A DNA stretch of 64,000 bases from Acidobacteriota bacterium (GCA_003223245.1 QHYI01000121.1:1-64000); one strand, 5' to 3'. Counted from the first letter of the stretch, positions 53,254 through 61,185 are shown. Numbers and translations are program-made. The notes: generated from the letters alone by a model not told the origin.

Positions 53254-54333
53254 TCATTGCACGAAGATGAGGGGTTTGCCCTTGGGAATGGCCACGCCGA
53301 TGCGGCGTGCGGCAACGCCGTGCTTATCCAAAACCGCTAGAGCCTCGTTGCCAAACTCGGGTGCCACGGCGATCAGCAAACCGCCGGAGGTTTGCGGATC
53401 GAAGAGCAGGTCGCGAAACTCCTGAGGCACGGCTTCCGCGAAGCCGACGCAATCGCCCAGAAATTCGCGATTATTTTTCAGGCCGCCGGGGAGGAAGCCT
53501 TCGCGCGCGGCTTTTTCTGCACCGGGCAAGTAGCGGATCGCGGTGTAATCGATTTGCATGGACACCGCTTCGACGCCTCGCTTGCGATCTCCCAGCGCCA
53601 TTTCCCGCGCATGCCCGAGCAGCCCAAATCCGGTAATGTCTGTAACCGCGTAAATCGGTTCGGCCGATGCTGCTTTGTCCTGCAGTTCCAGCAGCGCTTC
53701 CGACGCGGCGCGGTTCAGCTCCGACATGGAAGCCACTGCCGCAGCGAGGTCCCTGGCCGACGCAGCTTCTTTCTTGAGCGCCGTCGAGAGCACTCCGGTC
53801 CCCAGCGCTTTCGTCAGCAGCAGCACGTCGCCCGTATGCACGCCCACATTGCGCCAAACGCGCTGCGGATGAATCAGTCCGGTGACCGCGTAGCCGAATT
53901 GAATGTCGTCGTTGCGAATTGAGTGCCCGCCGATGACGCTGCATTGGGCTTCGGCCATTTTGGAATGGCCGCCGCTAAGAATCTGCTCGAGGATTTCTGG
54001 TTCGCCTTTGTCGGGAAAGCCCACAATGGACAACGCGGAAATTGGCTTGCCGCCCATGGCGTAAATGTCGCTCAAAGAATTGGCCGCGGCGATTTGACCG
54101 AAGGTGTGCGGATCATCGACGATCGGCGTGAAGAAATCGACACTCTGCACTAGCGCCATTTCCGGGGCGAGTTGATACACCCCGGCGTCGTCGTTGGTTT
54201 CGAATCCAACGAGCACGTTAGGATCATTGGCTCGCGGCAAGCCGCGCAAAACGGAGTCCAGCAAACTGGGACTGAGCTTCGCCGCTCAACCCGCTGCCTT
54301 GACCATCGCCGTCAGTTTCACGGTATGCGTCAA
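53254..54333 (-). CDS. selD: Selenide, water dikinase, probably a selenoprotein
   Basis: SelD makes selenophosphate from selenide and ATP. Reading from TTG 54333 (AGAGGTG just upstream) gives 359 residues: THTVKLTAMVKAAG, then TGA at 54286-54288 (residue 16), then AAKLSPSLLDSVLRGLP. Canonical SelD has Cys or Sec exactly here, with the catalytic Lys three residues on (here Lys19). The body is complete: VGFETNDDAGVYQL, VQSVDFFTPIVDDP, ANSLSDIYAMGG, GGHSIRNDDIQFGYAVTGL, TDITGFGLLGHAREMA and DPQTSGGLLIAV. A stem-loop begins 12 bases after the TGA (54255-54273). A start at TTG 54264 would remove the active site. Divergent from the CPBP gene, with a hydrolase relic between them. Confidence 0.9.
54255..54273 (-). 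promoter_or_regulatory. Candidate bacterial SECIS hairpin
   Basis: In the mRNA, AGUCC-C-AG and CU-GGACU form a 7-bp stem with one bulged C and a UUUG loop, starting 12 bases after the UGA. Bacterial SECIS elements place such an apical hairpin at about this distance, inside the coding region. The fold was made by eye. Confidence 0.55.
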
Positions 54334-54352
54334 GCCGCACCTCTGCTTTCCC

Positions 54353-54372
54353 GGGCAGGCGTCAGCCTGTCC
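54353..54372. repeat. Palindrome with GTCA (TGAC) loop
   Basis: GGGCAGGC-GTCA-GCCTGTCC: 8-bp stem with one G-T pair, immediately upstream of selD on its coding strand. Same loop type as the other dispersed palindromes. Confidence 0.55.
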
Positions 54373-54422
54373 GTATCGCGCCTCGATTATAGCGAGGCTC
54401 AGCGCTTTGCGCTTGCAATTGG

Positions 54423-54735
54423 ATCACTTTACGGTAAGGAAGCAATGGACAGATCGGCTGCCGCTGCTCCTCCCATACTGCTCCCAACCACCGACACTTT
54501 TGCGCCCGTCTTTCGCAGATAGCGGAGGGCCGCCAATACATCTAAATGCAATGGCGCGTCCATAGCATCGGAGCCGCCCGGGCCTTTTCGACTTGGCACT
54601 TGGCATAACCGCGGAAATCGAGCGCGGGCGTACGCACGCTGCAACTGCACCATCGCTGGCCGCAAAAGCGTGTCGGTCGTAGAGAACAATAAGGAACAAG
54701 AGGCTTGGCGGTCGCCCTACTTGCGCGTTGCATAA
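54423..54735 (-). pseudogene. Alpha/beta hydrolase, multiply frameshifted remnant
   Basis: Three frames must be joined to follow one protein: FLIVLYDRHAFAASDG, then VRTPALDFRGYAKCQV (compare the DFRGYGKS strand of serine hydrolases), then DAPLHLDVLAALRYLRKTG and VSVVGSSMGGAAAADLSI with the nucleophile elbow GSSMGG. Sequence ends shortly after the nucleophile, so the Asp and His are lost. It lies between selD and the CPBP gene. Confidence 0.6.
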
Positions 54736-54756
54736 GGAAAGTGTTCTTATCTGCGG

Positions 54757-55488
54757 ATGCCCTGGGACTTCTGGCTGATCTTCTTTGCTCTAGGCGTGCT
54801 CTTGCCCTGGCGCGGCCGGGCGCACATGAAGAAGCTGCTCGGTATGCCGCACGTCAGCTCAATGGAGCGGCTGGTGCTCTACGCCTCAACCATCGCCTTC
54901 CAATGGCTTTCTGTCGCCGTCGTCGGGTGGCGCGCCTGGGTCCACGGTTACACCCCTCCACAATTGGGCTTGGTATTTCACAGCCGAACCAGCTTGCTTG
55001 TTGCCGGCGTCGTCGGAGCAGTGGTCATTGGTTTTCTCCAGTGGCTCATCCTGCGCCGCGTGTCGCGCATCCCGGTCGGGTCTCGCGGCCCACTGCAAGC
55101 CATCGCCGAGCGCATCTTTCCCCGATCCACCGTCGAGTTGCTTCCTTACCTGGCCCTTGCCTTTACAGCGGGTCTTTGCGAAGAATTTCTCTATCGCGGA
55201 TTTGTCATGGCTGCTCTTGCCCGTGCAGGCCTGGGAGCTTGGCTCGTCGTTCTGGTCTCTTCGGTCCTTTTTGGGCTGGCCCATAGCTATCAAGGGCGGG
55301 GTGGCATGGTGATGACATTCCTGGCTGGCTTGGTCCTCGGGGTGAGCCGCCTGACGTACAATAGTTTAGTGCCCGCCATTTTCTGGCATAGCGCCCTTGA
55401 CGTCGTGGCGGGAGTGGCGGGGAGCCGGTATCTAAAGCGCAACACGGTGGGGCCCCGGCAGAACGCTTTGCATTTTCATAGCGATTAA
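54757..55488 (+). CDS. CPBP family intramembrane metalloprotease
   Basis: 243 residues, about seven membrane helices. The glutamic-type/CAAX protease motifs are all visible: motif 1 GLCEEFLYRGF (EExxxR), motif 2 FGLAHSYQG (FxxxH) and motif 3 FWHSALDVV (HxxxD). Bacterial members cleave or protect membrane proteins and some give bacteriocin self-immunity. rsmG starts 12 bp after its stop, so the two are probably cotranscribed. Confidence 0.88.
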   Translation: MPWDFWLIFFALGVLLPWRGRAHMKKLLGMPHVSSMERLVLYASTIAFQWLSVAVVGWRAWVHGYTPPQLGLVFHSRTSLLVAGVVGAVVIGFLQWLILRRVSRIPVGSRGPLQAIAERIFPRSTVELLPYLALAFTAGLCEEFLYRGFVMAALARAGLGAWLVVLVSSVLFGLAHSYQGRGGMVMTFLAGLVLGVSRLTYNSLVPAIFWHSALDVVAGVAGSRYLKRNTVGPRQNALHFHSD

Positions 55489-55499
55489 CAGTAACTATA

Positions 55500-56141
55500 A
55501 TGACAACACCCAGTCCAACTCTTCCCATGGCGGTGATTCGCCGTGCCCTCGAAGAGTTCCAATTGCCGGCCTATGACGACCAAGTCCTGCAGATTCAGCA
55601 GTATATAAAGATCTTGGCGGCTTGGAATGACAAAGTGAACCTGACCGCCATTCGTGATCCGCTGGATATCCTCTACCGGCACTTCGGCGAGAGCATGTTT
55701 GCGGGCATCTCGGTGCCGATCGAGCGAGGTCGGCTGGCCGACGCGGGTACTGGTGCCGGCTTTCCAGGCCTTCCGCTTAAAATCATGCGTCCAGGACTGC
55801 AAGTCTTTCTCATTGAATCGAGCATCAAGAAGGCGACGTTTCTTGCCGAGGTCATTCGGGAATTGGGCCTTAAAGAAGCTCAAGTCCTCGTTCGTCGCTA
55901 CGAAGAGCTGGGCGAGGAGATTGCGCCCCTCGATTATGTTTGCTCGCGCGCTTTGGGGGAATATAGCAAGTTCCTTGAGTGGGCGCATTGCGAGGCGCTT
56001 GCGGCAAAAGAAGTTGTCTTGTGGATAAGCGCAAACGATCTCGAAGAAGTCCAGAAGATCCAAACGTGGGAATGGCGCGAACCCATTCCGGTGCCTAATT
56101 CTATGCGCCGCGTTCTACTCATGGGCACAAAGAAGCCTTAG
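55500..56141 (+). CDS. rsmG: 16S rRNA (guanine-N7) methyltransferase G
   Basis: 213 residues. SAM-binding motif LADAGTGAGFPGLPLKI, upstream KVNLTAIRDPLDILYRHFGE typical of RsmG, then QVFLIESSIKKATFLAEVI and VCSRALGEYSKFLEWA. It methylates N7 of G527 of 16S rRNA (E. coli numbering); loss gives low-level streptomycin resistance in other bacteria. It stands in the usual place before parA-parB, but the mnmE and mnmG genes that often precede it are missing here. Confidence 0.93.
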   Translation: MTTPSPTLPMAVIRRALEEFQLPAYDDQVLQIQQYIKILAAWNDKVNLTAIRDPLDILYRHFGESMFAGISVPIERGRLADAGTGAGFPGLPLKIMRPGLQVFLIESSIKKATFLAEVIRELGLKEAQVLVRRYEELGEEIAPLDYVCSRALGEYSKFLEWAHCEALAAKEVVLWISANDLEEVQKIQTWEWREPIPVPNSMRRVLLMGTKKP

Positions 56142-56225
56142 TTTAAATTGGCGCGTGATTTGGGTTCTTTGTAATCCAGGAATCCACGGCAAGCGTTTCT
56201 CTCAGGGAGCGGTTATTCGGGACCA

Positions 56226-56241
56226 TGTTCCACGTGGAACA
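56226..56241. promoter_or_regulatory. parS site 1
   Basis: TGTTCCACGTGGAACA, a perfect 16-bp palindrome (18 bp with flanking A and T), matching the near-universal chromosomal parS recognised by ParB. Confidence 0.92.
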
Positions 56242-56298
56242 TTGTCTTCGGTTCGACTCCTCGATCCGTCGGCGAGTTCGTCCCCCTGGACGCGGTTG

Positions 56299-56314
56299 TG
56301 TTCCACGTGGAACA
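56299..56314. promoter_or_regulatory. parS site 2
   Basis: TGTTCCACGTGGAACA, identical to site 1 and 73 bp from it. Confidence 0.92.
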
Positions 56315-56418
56315 TTCACGCCACGCTATCGAACCACAACCCGGAACTGAGCAAGCCCAGGCCGCTCGCAAGATTCGTGGGGCCGACTTTTCGTTTGACC
56401 ATCGAGTCCCTGGGCAAG

Positions 56419-56434
56419 TGTTCCACGTGGAACA
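56419..56434. promoter_or_regulatory. parS site 3
   Basis: TGTTCCACGTGGAACA; symmetry extends to 20 bp (56417-56436). Confidence 0.92.
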
Positions 56435-56540
56435 CTCGCACTTGTCAAGGTCTCCCGTAGCACGCACTTTTCAGGTGGCACAAGCGGAAACTTCCGGAGG
56501 CAACCGCTCCTCACAGACGGTCGACGCTAGCGGCGGAACC

Positions 56541-56590
56541 TGTCATTCCGGGGAGCGCAGCCGCAGCGAGGCCAAGCGACGAGGAATCCC
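56541..56590. repeat. Possible dispersed repeat of the GTCATTCC...GAGGAATCCC type
   Basis: GTCATTCCGGGGAGCGCAGC through GAGGAATCCC has inverted ends (CATTCC / GGAATC) and resembles a widespread intergenic repeat. A related start GTCATTCCGAATCG occurs at about 60669, beside the palindrome after purD. Confidence 0.4.
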
Positions 56591-56635
56591 GGTTTGATGG
56601 TTAAAGCTGGAGGCTCCCTTAAGACTCGTCCGCAG

Positions 56636-56651
56636 TGTTCCACGTGAAACA
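56636..56651. promoter_or_regulatory. parS site 4
   Basis: TGTTCCACGTGAAACA, one half-site base different from sites 1-3 and closer to the TGTTTCACGTGAAACA consensus. Confidence 0.9.
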
Positions 56652-56751
56652 ATCGAAGAGCCCGTCAAGCTTTCCTAACTCACTTGGCGTGCCTCCCGAA
56701 AAGCGTCTGCCTCTCTTGTCAAATGTCAAAGGTTTTTCACCCTGGCTGTTT

Positions 56752-56767
56752 TGTTCCACGTGAAACA
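56752..56767. promoter_or_regulatory. parS site 5
   Basis: TGTTCCACGTGAAACA, 50 bp before the parA start; a ParB complex here could affect parAB expression. An ATG overlapping its end (56767) is not the parA start. Confidence 0.9.
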
Positions 56768-56817
56768 TGTTGCAACGCAGATCATCCTTTGTTAGATTTT
56801 CGACTAACGGGGGCTCC

Positions 56818-57624
56818 GTGGCACGAATCATCGCGATTGCCAATCAAAAAGGGGGCGTAGGAAAAACCACCACGGCTGTCAATCTCTCTGCATGCCTCGC
56901 CGCTGCTGGCCAACCCACTCTGCTTGTTGACTGCGACTCCCAAGCCAACACAACAGCCGCCATTGGCTTCGCCAAAGACCCCTCACGCCGCACGCTCTAT
57001 CACGCGCTGATTCTCAGCGAGCCTTTTGAAAGGATCATCCAGAAATCCCAAGTGGAAGGACTCGACCTTATCCCTGCCGACAAAAATCTTGCCGGTGCGG
57101 CCGTCGAACTAGTCAATGCGCAAGAGCGCGAGTACCGCCTGCGAGGCGCACTCAAGCTTTTGGAAGAGAAATACAACTTCATTATACTAGACTGTCCTCC
57201 CGCCCTCGATTTGCTGACGTTGAATGCCTTGGTTGCTGCAGGCTCGGTGTTGGTTCCGATTCAGTGCGAATATCTGGCCTTGGAAGGCGTCTCCGAATTG
57301 CTGGATACGCTGATGCGCATTCGCCGTACGCTGAACCCCACCCTCGAAATCGAAGGCATTCTCCTCACGATGTTCGACGAACGCACAACGCTTTCGCGGC
57401 AAGTGGCGAATGACCTGCGCACCTTCTTTGGGCAGCAGGTTTTCAAGAGCATCATTCCGCGCAATGTTCGATTGGCAGAAGCACCCAGTTTCGGCAAACC
57501 CATCATTCTTTACGACCCCAACAGCAGAGGGGCAGAGGGCTACACGCATCTTGCAAAAGAGGTGATCCAAAATGGCGAGAAACGCACTGGGACGGGGACT
57601 CGGAGCGCTCATTCGGGAGCTTGA
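56818..57624 (+). CDS. parA: Chromosome partitioning ATPase ParA (Soj)
   Basis: 268 residues from a GTG with GGGGG 5 bp upstream. ARIIAIANQKGGVGKTTTAV contains the deviant Walker A (residues 11-18), followed by LLVDCDSQANTTAAIG (Walker A'), FIILDCPPALDLLTLNAL (Walker B) and KSIIPRNVRLAEAPSFGKP. ParA forms ATP-dependent dimers on DNA and moves ParB-parS complexes. An upstream ATG (56767) lies in parS site 5 and adds 17 residues foreign to the family. Its 3' end overlaps parB by 53 bp. Confidence 0.95.
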   Translation: MARIIAIANQKGGVGKTTTAVNLSACLAAAGQPTLLVDCDSQANTTAAIGFAKDPSRRTLYHALILSEPFERIIQKSQVEGLDLIPADKNLAGAAVELVNAQEREYRLRGALKLLEEKYNFIILDCPPALDLLTLNALVAAGSVLVPIQCEYLALEGVSELLDTLMRIRRTLNPTLEIEGILLTMFDERTTLSRQVANDLRTFFGQQVFKSIIPRNVRLAEAPSFGKPIILYDPNSRGAEGYTHLAKEVIQNGEKRTGTGTRSAHSGA

Positions 57625-58507
57625 AGGCAAGAAGTCCGAACCAGCCCCGGCATCCGTGCAACCCCAACCTGTCACGACCGGCGGCTCTGCAGCGGCCGCC
57701 ATGCCCGCGCGCCAACCCATGCAGGCCGGTCCGCAGGAGCTTGACATCGACCTGATTGAGCCCAGTCCTTATCAGCCGCGCACGAAGTTTCATGAACAGG
57801 GACTCGATGAACTGGCGCGCTCGATCAAAACCAGCGGCATCATCCAACCTTTGGTGGTTCGCCCCATCGGTTCGCGGTTCCAACTGATCGCTGGCGAGCG
57901 CCGTTGGCGCGCCGCGCAGCGTGCCGGCCTGAACAAAGTTTCGGCCATCGTCAAACAGGTTCCCGATGAGCTCGCGCTCGAGATGACGTTGGTTGAAAAC
58001 ATCCAGCGCGAAGACCTGAATGCCATCGAAGCCGCGCGAGCCTTCGAGCGCTTGATGGACGAATTTCACATGACCCAGGAGCAGGTTGCCGAACGCACAG
58101 GCAAGGTCCGCGCTACAGTAGCCAACGCCGTTCGGCTGCTTAAACTTGAGAAACAAATTCAAGACTGGATTGAGGAGGGGAAGCTCACGGCTGGCCACGG
58201 CCGCGCCCTCCTTGCTGTTCCGGAGCAGCAGTTGCGCATGCGCTATGCACATCGCGCCTCCCGCGGAGCTTTGACCGTCCGCCAAATCGAGAAACTGGCG
58301 GCGCGCCGACTCCAGGGAAAATCGCCTCAACCCCCGCCTACCGCCCATCTGGATCCCAACATCCGCTCTGCCGTCGAGGATTTGCAGCGGCACCTTGGAA
58401 CCAAGATTACCTTGCGCATGAAGACCAAGATGCGCCCTGGACAACTGGTGCTCGAGTATTACGACGACAAGCAGCTGATGGGTCTTTACGATCGTTTAAT
58501 GAAGTAG
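57572..58507 (+). CDS. parB: Chromosome partitioning protein ParB (Spo0J)
   Basis: 311 residues. N-terminal ParA-interaction tail ARNALGRGLGALIREL, CTPase/clamp domain with PYQPRTKFHEQGLDELARSI and GERRWRAAQRAGL, ENIQREDLNAIEAARAF, a helix-turn-helix (MTQEQVAERTGKVRATVANA) that reads parS, and a C-terminal dimer domain (GTKITLRMKTKMRPG). The start lies inside parA, preceded by GAGGTGATC, a long match to the anti-SD of 16S rRNA, which should give strong reinitiation. Confidence 0.95.
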   Translation: MARNALGRGLGALIRELEGKKSEPAPASVQPQPVTTGGSAAAAMPARQPMQAGPQELDIDLIEPSPYQPRTKFHEQGLDELARSIKTSGIIQPLVVRPIGSRFQLIAGERRWRAAQRAGLNKVSAIVKQVPDELALEMTLVENIQREDLNAIEAARAFERLMDEFHMTQEQVAERTGKVRATVANAVRLLKLEKQIQDWIEEGKLTAGHGRALLAVPEQQLRMRYAHRASRGALTVRQIEKLAARRLQGKSPQPPPTAHLDPNIRSAVEDLQRHLGTKITLRMKTKMRPGQLVLEYYDDKQLMGLYDRLMK

Positions 58508-58691
58508 TAGCTTGTTGCAGCCATGCACAATACCTAGGATGAAGTAGGCTTGGGAGATCGCTCGAAAGATTGCCTGCGCAACACTGTCCGTTCGAGCAGC
58601 TAATCGTTCGACACCACAATTTTCTGTTGCGTTTGACTTGTTTGCGTGCCCGACTCAAAGTAGAAGTGTCTCAAAATTGGGAGAGCTCGCT

Positions 58692-59114
58692 ATGTCCTGG
58701 AAGTGGCCCGCCGCCGACAATAATGGCGCGACAAACAGTGAAGAATGGACCGGCTTCATCGATCAGGGCGTCACCCTGGAAGGAACCCTAACGGTCAAGG
58801 GCACTTTCCGTATCGATGGCAACGTCAAGGGCAACATCATTTCCGAGCAGACCGTGATTCTCGGAGACGGCGCAAAGGTCGAAGGCCAGATCGAAGGCAA
58901 CCGCGTGGTGATTTCGGGCCGCTTCGATGGCGTTATCTTCGCCAGAGGCCGCGTCGAGATTCAAGCCAAAGGCGTTGTAACCGGCGAAGTCCATGCGCCC
59001 TGCATGGTGATTGATCCCGGCGGCATCTTCGACGGGCGCTGCCACATGCTGGCGTCGTCTGACACCACATCTGCTTCTATCACCATTCCGATTCGTGCCG
59101 CCAGCGGTTCCTGA
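58692..59114 (+). CDS. Bactofilin
   Basis: 140 residues. The central part is a right-handed beta-helix of the bactofilin type: GTLTVKGTFRIDGNVKGNI, SEQTVILGDGAKVEGQIEGN, VVISGRFDGVIFARGRVEIQ, KGVVTGEVHAPCMVIDPGG, with short unordered tails. ATG 58692 has GGGAGAG upstream. Bactofilins polymerise without nucleotides into cytoskeletal filaments; in Myxococcus they hold ParABS components at the poles, which fits the position right behind parAB. Confidence 0.92.
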   Translation: MSWKWPAADNNGATNSEEWTGFIDQGVTLEGTLTVKGTFRIDGNVKGNIISEQTVILGDGAKVEGQIEGNRVVISGRFDGVIFARGRVEIQAKGVVTGEVHAPCMVIDPGGIFDGRCHMLASSDTTSASITIPIRAASGS

Positions 59115-59297
59115 TTTGCCTTCGAAGCTTGCTCTTACTCCCGGCTTACCTTCCTGGCGCGCCTAAGGATATTACCGCCCGTTCCACGCCTACTCCTAAA
59201 TAAGTTAGGGGTGCGTGCGCTTCAGGGACCTTTCTCCGTACTGGTCTTCTCGGGCTGATTTGACCGCTACAACTGGCGCCTCAATTTTCTCCTCGCA

Positions 59298-59326
59298 TTG
59301 ACACAGGCGGCAGCGCCGTCTATCGT
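59298..59326 (+). promoter_or_regulatory. Promoter of purD
   Basis: Consensus -35 TTGACA (59298-59303), 17-bp spacer, -10 TATCGT (59321-59326); start predicted near 59333, about 22 bases before the purD ATG. Confidence 0.65.
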
Positions 59327-59354
59327 TCCAAAGTCATTGCCACGAGGATGGGGG

Positions 59355-60644
59355 ATGAAGATCTTAGTGATTGGCGGCGGCGGGCGTGAGCACGCGCTGG
59401 TGTGGAAGCTGAGGCAAAGCCCGCGCGCACAGAAAATCTGGTGCGCCCCCGGGAACGGCGGCATCGCCGCGGACGCCGAATGCGTGCCGGTCGCAGCGGC
59501 CGACGTGGGTGCGCTTGTGTCGTTCGCAGAAAAGGTTCAGCCCGACTTGACCGTCGTAGGACCGGAACTGCCGCTCGTGAATGGTATCGGCGACGCCTTC
59601 CGCGAGCGCCGTTGGGCCATCGTGGGGCCAGCCGAGCACGCGGCTCAGCTCGAAGGCAGCAAGATTTTCTCGAAAGAATTCCTGCAGCGGCACGGCATCC
59701 CGACAGCGAAACCCTATGGCTCCTTTGACTCTGCAGAAGGTGCATACAGCGCGCTTCCGAACGTCACTCTTCCCGTGGTCCTCAAAGCGGATGGCTTGTG
59801 TGGCGGCAAGGGCGTCCTGGTCGCGCAGGATTTCAACGAGGCGCACGATTTCCTCAACCGCGTCATGGAGAAAAACGAACTCGGCACCGCCGGAAACCGC
59901 ATCCTGTTCGAAGAGGCCCTGGAAGGCGAAGAGTTGTCGTTCATCATTGTGACGGACGGAAAGACTTACGCGCCCTTGGTCCCGACCCGGGATCACAAGC
60001 GAGTGTATGACGGAAACCAGGGCCCGAACACTGGAGGCATGGGCGCCTATTCGACCGATGATCTTCTGCCCGAGCCGCTTCGCAATGCCATCATCTCGAC
60101 CATCGTGGAACCGACCCTGGCAGGTCTCGCCGCGGACGGAATTCCCTACCAAGGTTTTCTCTACATCGGCTTGATGCTGACGCCCTCCGGCCCCCAGGTC
60201 CTGGAGTTCAATTGTCGCCTTGGCGATCCCGAGACGCAGGCCATTGTGGCGCGAATGGACTTCGACCTAGCCGAAGTGCTCCAGGACGTGGCGTCGGGCA
60301 GTTTGAAACCGTCCAAATTGCATTGGAAGCCCGGCGCGAGCGTCTGCGTGGTGCTGGCGTCCGGAGGCTACCCGCGGAAGTTCGAATCGGGAAAACGCAT
60401 CGAAGGACTACCTGCTGCGGAGCAAATCACCGGCGTGAAGGTTCTCCACGCTGGGACCAAGCGCGTCGGCGATGAGCTTCTGACGGGCGGCGGGCGCGTG
60501 CTCGGAGTGACAGCGACGGGTCCAACGCTCGGTGCGGCTCTTGGCTCAGCCTATGCGGCCGCCGAAAAGATTCACTTCGAACGGCTGCACTACCGCAAAG
60601 ACATCGGCCGCCACAGTAACACCCTGCGGGCAAGCGGCCACTGA
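59355..60644 (+). CDS. purD: Phosphoribosylamine--glycine ligase
   Basis: 429 residues. KILVIGGGGREHALVWKL (N-domain), VVGPELPLVNGIGDAF, the ATP-grasp part with LPVVLKADGLCGGKGVLVA and LFEEALEGEELSFIIVTDG, DHKRVYDGNQGPNTGGMGAY, VLEFNCRLGDPETQAIVARM and the C-domain LTGGGRVLGVTATG. It makes GAR in step 2 of purine synthesis. ATG 59355 is preferred over the longer frame because the promoter overlaps the latter and the family starts with KILVIG. Stands alone; a palindrome follows. Confidence 0.95.
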   Translation: MKILVIGGGGREHALVWKLRQSPRAQKIWCAPGNGGIAADAECVPVAAADVGALVSFAEKVQPDLTVVGPELPLVNGIGDAFRERRWAIVGPAEHAAQLEGSKIFSKEFLQRHGIPTAKPYGSFDSAEGAYSALPNVTLPVVLKADGLCGGKGVLVAQDFNEAHDFLNRVMEKNELGTAGNRILFEEALEGEELSFIIVTDGKTYAPLVPTRDHKRVYDGNQGPNTGGMGAYSTDDLLPEPLRNAIISTIVEPTLAGLAADGIPYQGFLYIGLMLTPSGPQVLEFNCRLGDPETQAIVARMDFDLAEVLQDVASGSLKPSKLHWKPGASVCVVLASGGYPRKFESGKRIEGLPAAEQITGVKVLHAGTKRVGDELLTGGGRVLGVTATGPTLGAALGSAYAAAEKIHFERLHYRKDIGRHSNTLRASGH

Positions 60645-60684
60645 GTGTTTGTTGGAAGCGCGTGACCGTCATTCCGAATCGTAG

Positions 60685-60704
60685 CTCAGGCCTTTAGGCC
60701 TGAG
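60685..60704. repeat. Palindrome with TTTA (TAAA) loop after purD
   Basis: CTCAGGCC-TTTA-GGCCTGAG, perfect 8-bp stem, 40 bp after the purD stop. It belongs to the same loop class as 12356, 53075 and 54353; without a T-run it is a poor intrinsic terminator. Confidence 0.65.
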
Positions 60705-60765
60705 GAATTCTGGCTTCATAATGCCGGCACCGCAGCGGCCAACAAGCCAGACGGGCTCCAAAGAT

Positions 60766-61185
60766 ATGGCTAGTGTCCACAAACTGTTCCGCGCCCCAAA
60801 GAAGCACGTGCCCATGGAAGAGCTTCAGGAAGCGCGAATCCTCTCTGGCATTGGCTTGGAAGGCTGCAGGCACGCGCACCGCGGAGGAGACCGTCAAATC
60901 TTGCTCGTGGACCGCGAAACCCTGGACGCTATGGAGCTGCCGCCCGGCATCCTGCGCGAAAATATCACCAGCGACGGCTTGAACGTGAACAGCTTGGAGA
61001 TGGGCCGGCACCTCCGGATTGGCCAAGCGCTCCTGGAAGTCGCCCTAGTGTGCACCCCTTGTAATCAGATGGAACGCATCCGGCCGGGCTTGCGCAAAGA
61101 GCTCTGGGGCCGTCGCGGAATGCTGTGCCGTGTGCTCGAAGGCGGCCTCATCCGCCCCGGCGACCCGATCGAAAAGCTGTGGTGA
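60766..61185 (+). CDS. MOSC domain protein
   Basis: 139 residues. ASVHKLFRAPKKHVPMEELQ, GLEGCRHAHRGGDRQILLVD, LPPGILRENITSDGLNVN, the Cys-containing LVCTPCNQMERIRPGLR and RRGMLCRVLEGGLIRPGD fit the stand-alone MOSC fold, related to the C-terminal sulfur-carrier/molybdenum-cofactor-binding domain of MoCo sulfurases. Likely binds sulfur or molybdopterin; no moa/moe genes are adjacent. ATG 60766 is preferred since the family starts near SVHKLF; ATG 60721 would add 15 residues. Confidence 0.85.
   Translation: MASVHKLFRAPKKHVPMEELQEARILSGIGLEGCRHAHRGGDRQILLVDRETLDAMELPPGILRENITSDGLNVNSLEMGRHLRIGQALLEVALVCTPCNQMERIRPGLRKELWGRRGMLCRVLEGGLIRPGDPIEKLW

Noticed and set aside
53254-54264. selD starting at TTG 54264
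   Set aside because: This start loses the catalytic segment; upstream reading through TGA restores the full conserved N-terminus with its own SD.
56020-56028. Perfect DnaA box (TGTGGATAA) inside rsmG
   Set aside because: A single 9-mer in a coding region with no further boxes or AT-rich region nearby; not enough for an origin.
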